A DNA stretch of 64,000 nucleotides from NCBI RefSeq assembly GCF_001905125.1, contig NZ_LWLE01000013.1, forward strand, positions 86,916 through 150,915. Reading direction: 5' to 3'. Below are positions 24,482-32,863 of the stretch, piece by piece; within the stretch, counting starts at the first letter, position 1; each line of letters starts with the position of its first letter. Both the position numbers and the translations under genes were made by a program. The stretch comes from Streptomyces sp. TSRI0281. Lineage in GTDB: Bacteria > Actinomycetota > Actinomycetes > Streptomycetales > Streptomycetaceae. The notes beneath the pieces were generated by a model. It ran no database searches, was not told the DNA's origin, and saw only the letters and a program-made list of their open reading frames with translations.

Positions 24482-26935
24482 TTACACCGGTCCGGCGATC
24501 ACCGCCACCGGCTGGAGCAGCGGTGTGCCCGAACCGTCGCGTCGCGGATCCGGCGCGGGCAGCCGCGCCGGGGTGCCGTTCTTCTGGGCGGCCCGCGCCG
24601 GGACCGCACCCGCCCAGGCGAACACCAGGACGTCCTCACCCTTCAGGAAGCGCTGGCAGCGCACTCCGCCCGTCGCCCGGCCCTTGCGCGGGTACTGGTC
24701 GAACGGGGTGAGCTTCGACGTCAGTTCCGCATCGTCCAGCGTGCCGTGCGACCCGGCGACCGTGAACACCACCGCGTCCGCCGCGGGGTCCACCGCGGCG
24801 AACGAGAGCACCTGAGCCCCCGCGGTGAGCTTGACGCCCGCCATACCTCCGGCCGCCCGGCCCTGCGGGCGCACCTGCGCCGCCGGGTAGCGCAGCAACT
24901 GTGCGTCGGAGGTGATGAAGACCAGGTCCTCCTCGCCCGTACGCAGCTCCGTCGCGCCCACGACGCGGTCACCGTCCTTGAGGGAGATGACCTCCAACTC
25001 CTCCTTGTTGGCCGGGTAGTCGGGCACCACCCGTTTCACCACTCCCTGGAGGGTGCCGATCGCCAGGCCCGGCCCGGACTCGTCCAGCGTGGTGAGGCAG
25101 ATCAGCTCCTCGCCCGTCTCCAGGGTGAGGAACTCCGAGATCTGTGCCCCGCCCGAGAGGTTGGGGGCCGCGTGGGTGTCCGGCAGCTGGGGCAGATCGA
25201 TCACCGCGATCCGCAGCAGCCGCCCGGTGGACGTCACCGCGCCCACGTCGCCGCGGGCCGTGGCCGGTACGGCCGACACGATCACGTCGTGCTTGGCGCG
25301 CTTGGCGTCCTCCGCCACCACGATCGGATCGCCGTTGGCCGTACGGGCCAGCAGACCGGTCGAGGAGAGCAGTACCCGGCACGGGTCGTCCGCGACCTCC
25401 AGCGGTACGGAGGCGATCTGTGAGCCCGCGGACTCCAGCAGCACCGTGCGCCGGTCCGTGCCGAACTTCTTCGCCACCGCGGCCAGCTCGGAGGAGACGA
25501 GCCTGCGCAGCTCCGTGTCGGACTCCAGGATCGCGGTCAGCGCGTCGATCTCGCTGGTGAGCCGGTCGCGCTCGCTCTCCAGCTCGATCCGGTCGAACCG
25601 GGTGAGCCGGCGCAGCGGGGTGTCCAGGATGTACTGCGTCTGGATCTCGCTCAGCGAGAAGCGCTCCATGAGCCGCTGCTTCGCCTGCGCCGAGTTGTCG
25701 CTGTCCCGGATGAGCCGGATGACCTCGTCGATGTCGAGCAGCGCGACGAGCAGGCCCTCGACCAGATGCAGCCGATCGCGGCGCTTGGCACGGCGGAAAT
25801 CGCTGCGTCGGCGGACCACCTCGAAGCGGTGGTCGAGATAGACCTCCAGCAGCTCCTTGAGGCCCAGGGTCAGCGGCTGGCCGTCGACCAGCGCCACGTT
25901 GTTGATGCCGAAGGACTCCTCCATCGGCGTCAGCTTGTAGAGCTGCTCCAGCACGGCCTCCGGCACGAAGCCGTTCTTCACCTCGACGACCAGGCGCAGG
26001 CCGTGGGCACGGTCGGTGAGGTCCTTGACGTCCGCGATGCCCTGGAGCTTCTTCGCCGAGACCAGGTCCTTGATCTTGGCGATCACCTTCTCCGGGCCGA
26101 CGGCGAAGGGCAGTTCGGTGACGACGAGGCCCTTGCGGCGCGCCGTCACATCCTCCACGGCGACGGTCGCTCGGATCTTGAACGTGCCGCGTCCCGCGGC
26201 GTACGCGTCCTTGATGCCTCCGAGGCCCACGATCCGGCCACCGGTCGGCAGGTCGGGACCGGGGACGAACCGCATCAGCGTTTCCAGGTCGGCGGCCGGG
26301 TGCTTGATGAGGTGGCGGGCCGCGGCGATGACCTCGCCCAGGTTGTGCGGGGGCATGTTGGTGGCCATGCCGACCGCGATCCCGGACGCGCCATTGACCA
26401 GGAGATTGGGATAGGCGGCCGGGAGGACGACCGGCTCCCGCTCCTGGCCGTCGTAGTTCGACTGAAAATCGACGGTGTCCTCGTCGATCGACTCCGTCAT
26501 CAATGACGTGGCGTCGGCCATCCGGCACTCGGTGTAACGCATGGCGGCCGGCGGGTCGTCGTTGCCGAGCGAGCCGAAGTTGCCGTGTCCGTCGACGAGG
26601 GGGAGCCGCATCGAGAACGGCTGGGCCATGCGCACCAGGGCGTCGTAGATCGACGCGTCGCCGTGCGGGTGCAACTTACCCATGACTTCGCCGACCACGC
26701 GGGCGCACTTCACATAGCCGCGGTCGGGGCGCAGTCCCATCTCGTTCATCTGGGACACGATGCGGCGGTGCACGGGCTTCATACCGTCACGGGCGTCGGG
26801 CAGGGCCCTGGAGTAGATCACCGAGTACGCGTACTCGAGGAAGGAGCCCTGCATTTCGTCGACGACGTCGATGTCGAGGATCTTCTCCTCGAAGTCGTCC
26901 GGCGGCGGCGGGGTCTTCGTGCTACGGCGGGCCAT
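24482..26935 (-). CDS. parC: DNA topoisomerase IV subunit A
   Basis: This 817-residue type IIA topoisomerase cleavage subunit pairs with ParE. The start ATG 26935 follows GGAG on the minus strand; the ORF extends upstream but that part lacks coding character. The winged-helix CAP region contains HPHGDASIYDALVRMAQ, and the catalytic Tyr lies in RYTECRM. The tower and coiled-coil regions follow. The C-terminal beta-propeller blades are recognisable by repeated motifs such as GRAAGGMAGVKL, without the canonical GyrA box QRRGGKG, consistent with ParC rather than GyrA. It acts in chromosome decatenation. Confidence 0.94.
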   Translation of the reverse strand: MARRSTKTPPPPDDFEEKILDIDVVDEMQGSFLEYAYSVIYSRALPDARDGMKPVHRRIVSQMNEMGLRPDRGYVKCARVVGEVMGKLHPHGDASIYDALVRMAQPFSMRLPLVDGHGNFGSLGNDDPPAAMRYTECRMADATSLMTESIDEDTVDFQSNYDGQEREPVVLPAAYPNLLVNGASGIAVGMATNMPPHNLGEVIAAARHLIKHPAADLETLMRFVPGPDLPTGGRIVGLGGIKDAYAAGRGTFKIRATVAVEDVTARRKGLVVTELPFAVGPEKVIAKIKDLVSAKKLQGIADVKDLTDRAHGLRLVVEVKNGFVPEAVLEQLYKLTPMEESFGINNVALVDGQPLTLGLKELLEVYLDHRFEVVRRRSDFRRAKRRDRLHLVEGLLVALLDIDEVIRLIRDSDNSAQAKQRLMERFSLSEIQTQYILDTPLRRLTRFDRIELESERDRLTSEIDALTAILESDTELRRLVSSELAAVAKKFGTDRRTVLLESAGSQIASVPLEVADDPCRVLLSSTGLLARTANGDPIVVAEDAKRAKHDVIVSAVPATARGDVGAVTSTGRLLRIAVIDLPQLPDTHAAPNLSGGAQISEFLTLETGEELICLTTLDESGPGLAIGTLQGVVKRVVPDYPANKEELEVISLKDGDRVVGATELRTGEEDLVFITSDAQLLRYPAAQVRPQGRAAGGMAGVKLTAGAQVLSFAAVDPAADAVVFTVAGSHGTLDDAELTSKLTPFDQYPRKGRATGGVRCQRFLKGEDVLVFAWAGAVPARAAQKNGTPARLPAPDPRRDGSGTPLLQPVAVIAGPV

Positions 26936-27194
26936 CGCGGCTGCGACTCCTTCACAGATTCTGTTCGGGCAACCTGAGGTTCTGACGCGGACCATTGTGG
27001 ACCGCCGCACTGACAACGCCGACCTCGACCCGTCCGAAGCGGTCCGAAGCGCTCCGCCGGGGCCCACCGAGGGGCCCGCTTGCGGCAGCATCTACGACAA
27101 CATCGACGGAACGGGAACTTCGCCAGGTGTCGGTGCGCTTGCTTACAGTGGCAGGTCTGGCAGGAAAATCAGTATCGCGATCGAAGGGACGTAC

Positions 27195-28580
27195 ATGCCC
27201 ATGGGTCACACGGCCACAGCACAGGCCGGCTCCGGCGGCTTGACAGCGACCGAGCACCGCCTGGCCAACGGTCTGCGTGTGGTGCTCTCGGAGGACCATC
27301 TGACCCCGGTCGCCGCGGTCTGCCTCTGGTACGACGTCGGTTCGCGCCACGAGGTCAAGGGACGCACCGGCCTGGCTCACCTTTTCGAGCACCTGATGTT
27401 CCAGGGCTCGGGCCAGGTCAAGGGGAACGGGCACTTCGAGCTCGTACAGGGGGCCGGTGGCTCGCTCAACGGGACGACCAGCTTCGAGCGGACCAACTAC
27501 TTCGAGACCATGCCCACCCACCAGGTGGAGCTGGCTCTCTGGCTGGAAGCCGACCGCATGGGCTCGCTCCTCGCCGCGCTCGACGAGGAGTCCATGGAGA
27601 ACCAGCGTGACGTCGTGAAGAACGAACGGCGTCAGCGCTACGACAACGTGCCCTACGGCACCGCGTTCGAGAAGCTGACGGCCCTCGCGTACCCGGAGGG
27701 CCACCCGTACCACCACACGCCGATCGGCTCGATGGCCGACCTGGACGCCGCGACCCTCGAAGACGCGCGTACGTTCTTCCGTACGTACTACGCCCCGAAC
27801 AACGCGGTGCTCTCCGTGGTCGGCGACATCGACCCCGAGCAGACGCTCGCCTGGATCGAGAAGTACTTCGGTTCCATCCCGTCCCACGACGGCAAGCAGC
27901 CGCCGCGCGACGGCACGCTGCCCGAGGTGATCGGTGAGCAACTGCGCGAAGTGGTGCACGAGGAGGTCCCGGCGCGTGCGCTGATGGCGGCCTACCGGCT
28001 GCCGCACGACGGCACGCGCGCGTGCGACGCCGCGGATCTGGCGCTGACCGTGCTGGGCGGGGGCGAGTCCTCCCGGCTGCACAACCGGCTGGTCCGCCGT
28101 GACCGTACGGCGGTGGCCGCCGGGTTCGGGCTGCTGAGGCTCTCCGGCGCGCCCTCGCTGGGCTGGCTGGACGTCAAGACGTCCGGTGGCGTCGAGGTGC
28201 CGCAGATCGAGGCCGCGGTGGACGAGGAGCTGGCCCGGTTCGCCGCCGAGGGCCCCACGCCCGAGGAAATGGAACGGGCCCAGGCCCAGTTGGAGCGCGA
28301 GTGGCTGGACCGGCTCGGTACGGTCGCGGGCCGCGCCGATGAACTGTGCCGGTACGCCGTGCTGTTCGGCGACCCGCAGCTCGCCCTGACCGCCGTGCAG
28401 CGCGTGCTGGACGTCACCGGGGAGGAGGTCCGGGTCGCCGCCGAAGCGGCCCTGCGCCCCGACAACCGGGCGGTCCTGGTCTATGAGCCGGTCGAGCCGG
28501 CGGACGAGGCCGTGGCCGACGCCCCGGAGGCCGCCGAGGCCGCCGAGGGCACCGACGCGCCCGAGGGAGCGGACAAGTGA
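27195..28580 (+). CDS. M16 zinc metallopeptidase (catalytic subunit)
   Basis: This 461-residue pitrilysin/insulinase-family peptidase has an inverted zinc motif HLFEH at residues 62-66 and a downstream Glu in the KNERRQR segment completing the ligand set. The C-terminal half is a second, non-zinc M16 lobe. The Ala/Glu-rich tail after residue 435 is low-complexity. The start ATG 27195 is preceded by AAGGGA; ATG 27201 is an alternative. It overlaps the next gene by 4 bp, so the two are translationally coupled and probably form a heterodimer. Confidence 0.92.
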   Translation: MPMGHTATAQAGSGGLTATEHRLANGLRVVLSEDHLTPVAAVCLWYDVGSRHEVKGRTGLAHLFEHLMFQGSGQVKGNGHFELVQGAGGSLNGTTSFERTNYFETMPTHQVELALWLEADRMGSLLAALDEESMENQRDVVKNERRQRYDNVPYGTAFEKLTALAYPEGHPYHHTPIGSMADLDAATLEDARTFFRTYYAPNNAVLSVVGDIDPEQTLAWIEKYFGSIPSHDGKQPPRDGTLPEVIGEQLREVVHEEVPARALMAAYRLPHDGTRACDAADLALTVLGGGESSRLHNRLVRRDRTAVAAGFGLLRLSGAPSLGWLDVKTSGGVEVPQIEAAVDEELARFAAEGPTPEEMERAQAQLEREWLDRLGTVAGRADELCRYAVLFGDPQLALTAVQRVLDVTGEEVRVAAEAALRPDNRAVLVYEPVEPADEAVADAPEAAEAAEGTDAPEGADK

Positions 28581-29989
28581 GCGACGCCGCCGTGACTGGA
28601 GTAGCCATGGAGTACCACCCGCAGCCCACCCCCGGCGTGGCGCGGCCCTGGGCGTTTCCCGCCCCCGAGCGCGGTGCCCTGCCCAACGGGCTGACCGTGC
28701 TGCGCTGCCACCGGCCCGGCCAGCAGGTCGTCGCCGTGGAGATCTTCCTGGACGCCCCGTTGGACGCCGAGCCCGAGGGCCTGGACGGCGTGGCCACGAT
28801 CATGTCGCGGGCGCTCTCCGAGGGCACGGACAAGCACAGTGCCGAGGAGTTCGCCGCCGAGCTGGAGCGCTGCGGCGCCACCCTCGACGCGCACGCCGAC
28901 CACCCCGGTGTCCGGGTCTCCCTGGAGGTTCCGGCCTCCCGGCTGGCCAAGGCGCTCGGCCTGGTCGCCGAAGCGCTGCGGGCCCCGGCCTTCGCCGAGA
29001 GCGAGATCGAGCGTCTCGTCGGCAACCGGCTGGACGAGATCCCGCACGAGCAGGCCAACCCCGCCCGGCGCGCCGCCAAGCAGCTCTCGAAGGAGCTCTT
29101 CCCGGCGACGGCGCGGATGTCGCGCCCGCGTCTGGGCACCGAGGAGTCGGTGCGGCGGATCGACGCGGCGGCCGTGCGCGCCTTCTACGACGCGCACATC
29201 CGCCCGTCCACCGCGACGGCCGTGATCGTCGGCGACCTCACCGGGATCGATGTGGACGCCCTGCTCGCCGACACCCTCGGCGACTGGTCCGGCAACTCCG
29301 CCCGGTCCCGTCCGGTGCCGCCGATCACCGCCGACGACACCGGCCGGGTGGTCATCGTGGACCGTCCCGGTGCGGTGCAGACGCAGCTGCTCATCGGCCG
29401 GATCGGCGCCGACCGGCACGACAGCGTCTGGCCCGCGCAGGTGCTGGGCACCTACTGCCTGGGCGGCACCCTCACCTCCCGGCTGGACCGGGTGCTGCGC
29501 GAGGAGAAGGGCTACACCTACGGGGTCCGGGCCTTCGGTCAGGTCCTGCGCTCGACGGCTCCCGACTCGTCCACCGGGGCTGCGGGCGCCGCGATGCTGG
29601 CGATCAGCGGCTCGGTGGACACCGAGTCCACCGGCCCGGCGCTGGGCGACCTCTGGACGGTCCTGAGGACCCTGGCCGCCGAAGGACTGACGGACGCCGA
29701 GCGCGAGACGGCCGTGCAGAACCTGGTGGGGGTGGCCCCGCTGAAGTTCGAGACCGCCGCCTCGGTCGCCGGCACGCTGGCCGACCAGGTCGAGCAGCAC
29801 CTTCCGGACGACTACCAGGCCCACCTGTACGCCCGCCTCGCCGAGACGGGCACGGTGGAGGCGACGGCCGCCGTGGTCAACGCGTTCCCGGTGGACCGGC
29901 TGGTGACGGTCCTCGTGGGGGACGCGGCACAGATCGAGGAGCCCGTGCGGGCACTCGGTATCGGTGAGGTGTCGGTCGTCAGCGGCTGA
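28577..29989 (+). CDS. M16 peptidase-like protein lacking the zinc motif (partner subunit)
   Basis: This 470-residue M16-fold protein has GVATIMSRALSEGT at the position where an active enzyme has HxxEH, so it cannot bind the catalytic zinc. It retains the C-terminal REEKGYTYG segment, which holds the Arg/Tyr pair that binds substrate in two-subunit M16 enzymes. It starts with GTG 28577, overlapping the catalytic gene. The heterodimer of a zinc subunit plus an R/Y subunit is the known arrangement for bacterial two-subunit M16B peptidases; applying it here is inference. Confidence 0.9.
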   Translation: MSDAAVTGVAMEYHPQPTPGVARPWAFPAPERGALPNGLTVLRCHRPGQQVVAVEIFLDAPLDAEPEGLDGVATIMSRALSEGTDKHSAEEFAAELERCGATLDAHADHPGVRVSLEVPASRLAKALGLVAEALRAPAFAESEIERLVGNRLDEIPHEQANPARRAAKQLSKELFPATARMSRPRLGTEESVRRIDAAAVRAFYDAHIRPSTATAVIVGDLTGIDVDALLADTLGDWSGNSARSRPVPPITADDTGRVVIVDRPGAVQTQLLIGRIGADRHDSVWPAQVLGTYCLGGTLTSRLDRVLREEKGYTYGVRAFGQVLRSTAPDSSTGAAGAAMLAISGSVDTESTGPALGDLWTVLRTLAAEGLTDAERETAVQNLVGVAPLKFETAASVAGTLADQVEQHLPDDYQAHLYARLAETGTVEATAAVVNAFPVDRLVTVLVGDAAQIEEPVRALGIGEVSVVSG

Positions 29990-30218
29990 CCGGTCTGTTC
30001 GCGCTGCCGCGAAACGGCAGGAGAGGGGCCCCGGCGTGATCCATATCGCTGGGGTCTTCTCCTTTGCCCTATTCATCCGCTTTTTGGGGAAGGTTGCCTG
30101 TCTGTCCTGTGGGATGTGCGACAAAACCGGCTGTCCGTTTGGTGAGCGAAAGCGGCCCCGCTTAGCGTCGGCTCCGCTGTCCGTCACCCGTATGCCGCGT
30201 CCGCGGCGCCGGGCAGCC

Positions 30219-30370
30219 ATCGCCGAGTCCCCGTCAGGCGCGAGCCTGGGGAGCCGGGGACCCATGAAGTCCCTGGGGTGAATCGGATGCCGTGTCCCGT
30301 ACGGGACCCCCGGTGTCCGTAGGAGACCTTCCTGCTCCGAACCCGTCAGCTAACCCGGTAGGCGAGAAGG
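30219..30370 (+). ncRNA. Cyclic di-AMP riboswitch (ydaO/yuaA class)
   Basis: The leader of the M23 peptidase gene contains the hallmarks of the ydaO class: a GGGGTGAATCGG segment (30275-30286), GTAGGAG followed by CTCCGAACCCGTCAGCTAAC, and CCCGGTAGGCGAGAAGGAAGG at the 3' side. TCGCC (30220-30224) pairs with GGCGA (30361-30365) to close the element. These riboswitches turn off cell-wall hydrolase genes such as rpfA in Streptomyces when cyclic di-AMP is high. The 5' boundary is approximate. The remaining part of the 401-bp gap (29990-30218) holds no gene. Confidence 0.9.
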
Positions 30371-30390
30371 AAGGAAAGGATCAGCCCTCC

Positions 30391-31185
30391 ATGGCGTTCA
30401 CCCGTGTCACCGGGAAGCACCGTGCCCCGAGCCGCCTGACGCGCAAGCGTGTCCAGGTCGTCGGCGTCGCGGCTCTGGCCACCACCGGCGTCATCGGCGG
30501 TATGGCCACCCCGGCTCTCGCCGCGGACTCCGAGGCCCACAGCGTCAGCGACACCGGCCTCACCCAGGTCATCGCCATCGAGGCGACCCTCGCCGACCGG
30601 ATCGACGCCCAGGCGGAGGTCCAGGAGCACCAGGCCGAAGTGGCCGCACGGGCGAAGGCCGAGGCCGAGGCGGAAGCCAAGGCGAAGGCGGAGGCCGAGC
30701 GCAAGGCCGAGGCCCGCGCCAAGGAGGCGCGCGAGGACAAGGCGCGCGCCGCCCGCGCCGCCGAGCGCACCCGGCTGACCTCCTTCCACCTCCCGGTCGC
30801 CGGTTCGTACGTCAGCACCGGCTACAAGTCCAGCGGTTCGCTCTGGTCGTCCGGCAGCCACTCCGGCGTGGACTTCCACGCGGCCTCCGGCACCTCCGTC
30901 GTCGCGGTCGGCGCCGGCACGGTCGTCGAAGCCGGCTGGGGCGGCGCGTACGGCAACAACATCGTGCTCCGGATGACGGACGGCACGTACACCCAGTACG
31001 GCCACCTCTCCTCCATCGGCGTCTCCGTCGGCCAGAGCGTCACCTCCGGCCAGCAGATCGGCCTCTCCGGCTCCACCGGCAACTCCACCGGACCGCACCT
31101 GCACTTCGAGGCGCGGACCACCGCCGAGTACGGCTCCGACATGGACCCGGTCGCCTATCTGCGCGCCCACGGTCTGAACGTCTGA
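30391..31185 (+). CDS. Secreted M23 (LytM) peptidase
   Basis: This 264-residue cell-wall endopeptidase cuts peptide cross-links in peptidoglycan. It has an N-terminal export signal (charged residues 1-22 with twin Arg-type basic patches, hydrophobic 24-40, ending PALAAD), an Ala/Lys/Glu-rich coiled coil (residues 60-130) and a C-terminal M23 domain. Zinc ligands are visible in HSGVDFH and HLHFE, with catalytic His in GHLS. The ATG at 30391 follows AGGAAAGGA. Expression is under a cyclic di-AMP riboswitch, linking wall hydrolysis to osmotic signalling. Confidence 0.93.
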   Translation: MAFTRVTGKHRAPSRLTRKRVQVVGVAALATTGVIGGMATPALAADSEAHSVSDTGLTQVIAIEATLADRIDAQAEVQEHQAEVAARAKAEAEAEAKAKAEAERKAEARAKEAREDKARAARAAERTRLTSFHLPVAGSYVSTGYKSSGSLWSSGSHSGVDFHAASGTSVVAVGAGTVVEAGWGGAYGNNIVLRMTDGTYTQYGHLSSIGVSVGQSVTSGQQIGLSGSTGNSTGPHLHFEARTTAEYGSDMDPVAYLRAHGLNV

Positions 31186-31220
31186 CCCACGCTTCTCGGC
31201 TGTCCCATGGGCACGCTTTC

Positions 31221-31253
31221 CCGAAGGCCCCGGCTTCCCGCCGGGGCCTTCGG
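31221..31253 (+). terminator. Terminator after the M23 peptidase gene
   Basis: A perfect 14-bp stem (31221-31234 with 31240-31253) with a 5-nt loop lies 35 bp after the stop codon. Confidence 0.85.
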
Positions 31254-31318
31254 CGATCCGCCCGCCGGCCCGCCGGTCCGCCCGCCGGACCGCGGCCGAA
31301 CCCCCGACCGGACCCGCC

Positions 31319-31390
31319 GTCGAAACTGCGGCTACCCCCGCTCGAAGCCGCGGCCGGACCCCGGTCGATGCCGCCGGTCGAAACTGCGGC
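31319..31390. repeat. Degenerate GC-rich repeats in intergenic DNA
   Basis: GTCGAAACTGCGGC occurs at 31319-31332 and 31377-31390, 58 bp apart, within a tract of degenerate CGGCCG-rich repeats (31255-31415). No gene is seen in this 348-bp gap. Function unknown. Confidence 0.6.
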
Positions 31391-31433
31391 CGAACCCGCC
31401 GCCGAACCGCTCCGTGGCCAAAAGATATCCCTG

Positions 31434-31476
31434 AATTCCGGCCTGCCATCGGAAATTCCGGCCGATTGCCATAGAG
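31434..31476 (+). promoter_or_regulatory. Direct repeats and possible -10 upstream of the GntR gene
   Basis: AATTCCGGCC occurs at 31434-31443 and 31454-31463, 20 bp apart (two helical turns), just before a possible -10 box CATAGA near 31470. The position suits an operator, perhaps for autoregulation by the GntR protein. Confidence 0.35.
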
Positions 31477-31533
31477 TCGAAGAGCAGGCGTCGATCGGCC
31501 GCGTTTCGCGGGGATTAAGGCGGAGGTTCGGAC

Positions 31534-32241
31534 ATGCGCATTCCCGCGCATTCGGTATGCACGGCAATTCGTGACGACATCGTCTCCGGTGTCTTCGAGC
31601 GCGGCAGCCGCCTCACCGAGGAGGTGCTCGCGCGTCGCTACGGGGTCTCCCGGGTCCCGGTCCGCGAGGCGCTGCGCACCCTGGAGTCCGAGGGGTTCGT
31701 CGTCACCCGCCGGCACGCCGGTGCCTGTGTGGCCGAGCCCACCGAGCAGGAGGCCGCGGACCTTCTGGAGATCCGGATGCTCCTGGAGCCGCTCGGTGCC
31801 GCACGAGCCGCCCAGCGGCGCACCGACGCCCACCTCAAGGTGCTGCGCGGCCTGGTCAGGCTGGGTCAGGAGCGTGCCCGCCGGGGCGAGGGCGAGGATC
31901 TGCGCTCGTTGGGCGGCTGGTTCCACGAGACCCTCGCGCAGGCATCCGGCAGCCCCGGCCTCATCGCGCTCCTCACCCAGCTCCGGCACAAGATCGCCTG
32001 GATGTACGCCGTCGAGCAGCCCGCCCGGCCCGTCGACTCCTGGGTTGAGCACGGTGCCATCGTGGACGCCGTGGCACGGGGCGACGCGGAACGGGCCAGG
32101 GCGCTGGCCGTCCAGCACGCGGAGCGGGCCGTCGCCGCGCACCGCCCGCGCCGCACGGACCGCGCGGGCGGCCGCACGGCGGGCCGCGGCCGGGTGAGCA
32201 GTTCGCAACACGGCGTAAACGTCGCAAGTGCCCGGCATTAA
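31534..32241 (+). CDS. GntR/FadR-family transcriptional regulator
   Basis: This 235-residue regulator has an N-terminal winged helix (YGVSRVPVREALRTLESEGFV at about residues 36-56) and a C-terminal FCD domain (DLLEIRMLLEP; WFHETLAQASGSP; HGAIVDAVARGD). The C-terminal ~30 residues are Arg/Gly-rich. In Streptomyces a gene of this kind lies beside the HPr gene, so a link to sugar transport or carbon regulation is possible but unproven. The gene converges on ptsH. Confidence 0.88.
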   Translation: MRIPAHSVCTAIRDDIVSGVFERGSRLTEEVLARRYGVSRVPVREALRTLESEGFVVTRRHAGACVAEPTEQEAADLLEIRMLLEPLGAARAAQRRTDAHLKVLRGLVRLGQERARRGEGEDLRSLGGWFHETLAQASGSPGLIALLTQLRHKIAWMYAVEQPARPVDSWVEHGAIVDAVARGDAERARALAVQHAERAVAAHRPRRTDRAGGRTAGRGRVSSSQHGVNVASARH

Positions 32242-32350
32242 CAATTGCGCCGTATACAAAGGAGAGTAATTCCGGAGGTTCCGGAGGGCTTTATTTCTGC
32301 TGCCCGAAAATTCCCGCTGCCCGAATTCGACGGTGCGGGTGGTACAGACG

Positions 32351-32388
32351 AAAGAGCCGCGGCGCCCTGTCGGGTGCCACGGCTCTTT
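32351..32388. terminator. Bidirectional terminator between GntR gene and ptsH
   Basis: AAAGAGCCGCGGC (32351-32363) and GCCACGGCTCTTT (32376-32388) pair at 12 of 13 positions. The A-run on one side and T-run on the other give intrinsic terminators in both directions. Confidence 0.85.
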
Positions 32389-32421
32389 CGAGGAATGAAG
32401 CCATTCTGTTCCGAGAAGGAA

Positions 32422-32703
32422 TCAGACGGTCTCGGGGAGCTCCTCAAGACCTTCGGCGACCAGCTTCGCCAGACGGTCCAGGGCGGCCTCGGCGTTGTCG
32501 GCGTCGGACGCGAGCACGATCTCCTCGCCGCCCTGAGCGCCCAGACCGAGCACGGCGAGCATGGAGGCGGCGTTCACCGGGTTGCCATCGGCCTTGGCGA
32601 TCGTCACGGGGACGCCGGAAGCCGTGGCGGCACGGACGAAGATAGAAGCGGGGCGGGCGTGCAGGCCCTCGGCCCAACCGACGTTTACGCGGCGCTCAGC
32701 CAT
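32422..32703 (-). CDS. ptsH: Phosphocarrier protein HPr
   Basis: This 93-residue HPr of the phosphotransferase sugar uptake system carries phosphate from enzyme I to sugar-specific IIA proteins. The active-site His15 lies in GLHARPAS. Ser47 in NAASMLAV occupies the regulatory Ser46 position of Gram-positive HPr. The start is ATG 32703; an in-frame ATG five codons earlier is possible. In Streptomyces HPr also serves uptake of fructose and N-acetylglucosamine. Confidence 0.96.
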   Translation of the reverse strand: MAERRVNVGWAEGLHARPASIFVRAATASGVPVTIAKADGNPVNAASMLAVLGLGAQGGEEIVLASDADNAEAALDRLAKLVAEGLEELPETV

Positions 32704-32851
32704 GGTTCTGCCCTTCACGAATCAACGGTTGTCTAGACCAGTCTCTCATGCAGTATGCGGTGCTGTGCCCGACCTCCGTCACCGCCGCGCCGCCGGTCGG
32801 CCTCCCCAGACTGCCCCGGCCCCGATCCCTCCGCGACCGGTGTGTCGGCCG

Positions 32852-32857
32852 TACGCT
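32852..32857 (+). promoter_or_regulatory. -10 box of a leaderless transcript
   Basis: TACGCT lies six bases before ATG 32864, so transcription would start at the first base of the start codon. No Shine-Dalgarno sequence is present, supporting leaderless translation. Confidence 0.45.
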
Positions 32858-32863
32858 TTGCCC

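Noticed and set aside
30292..30390. Upstream start for the M23 peptidase
   Set aside because: This reading lies inside the riboswitch; ATG 30391 has the ribosome binding site and begins the export signal.
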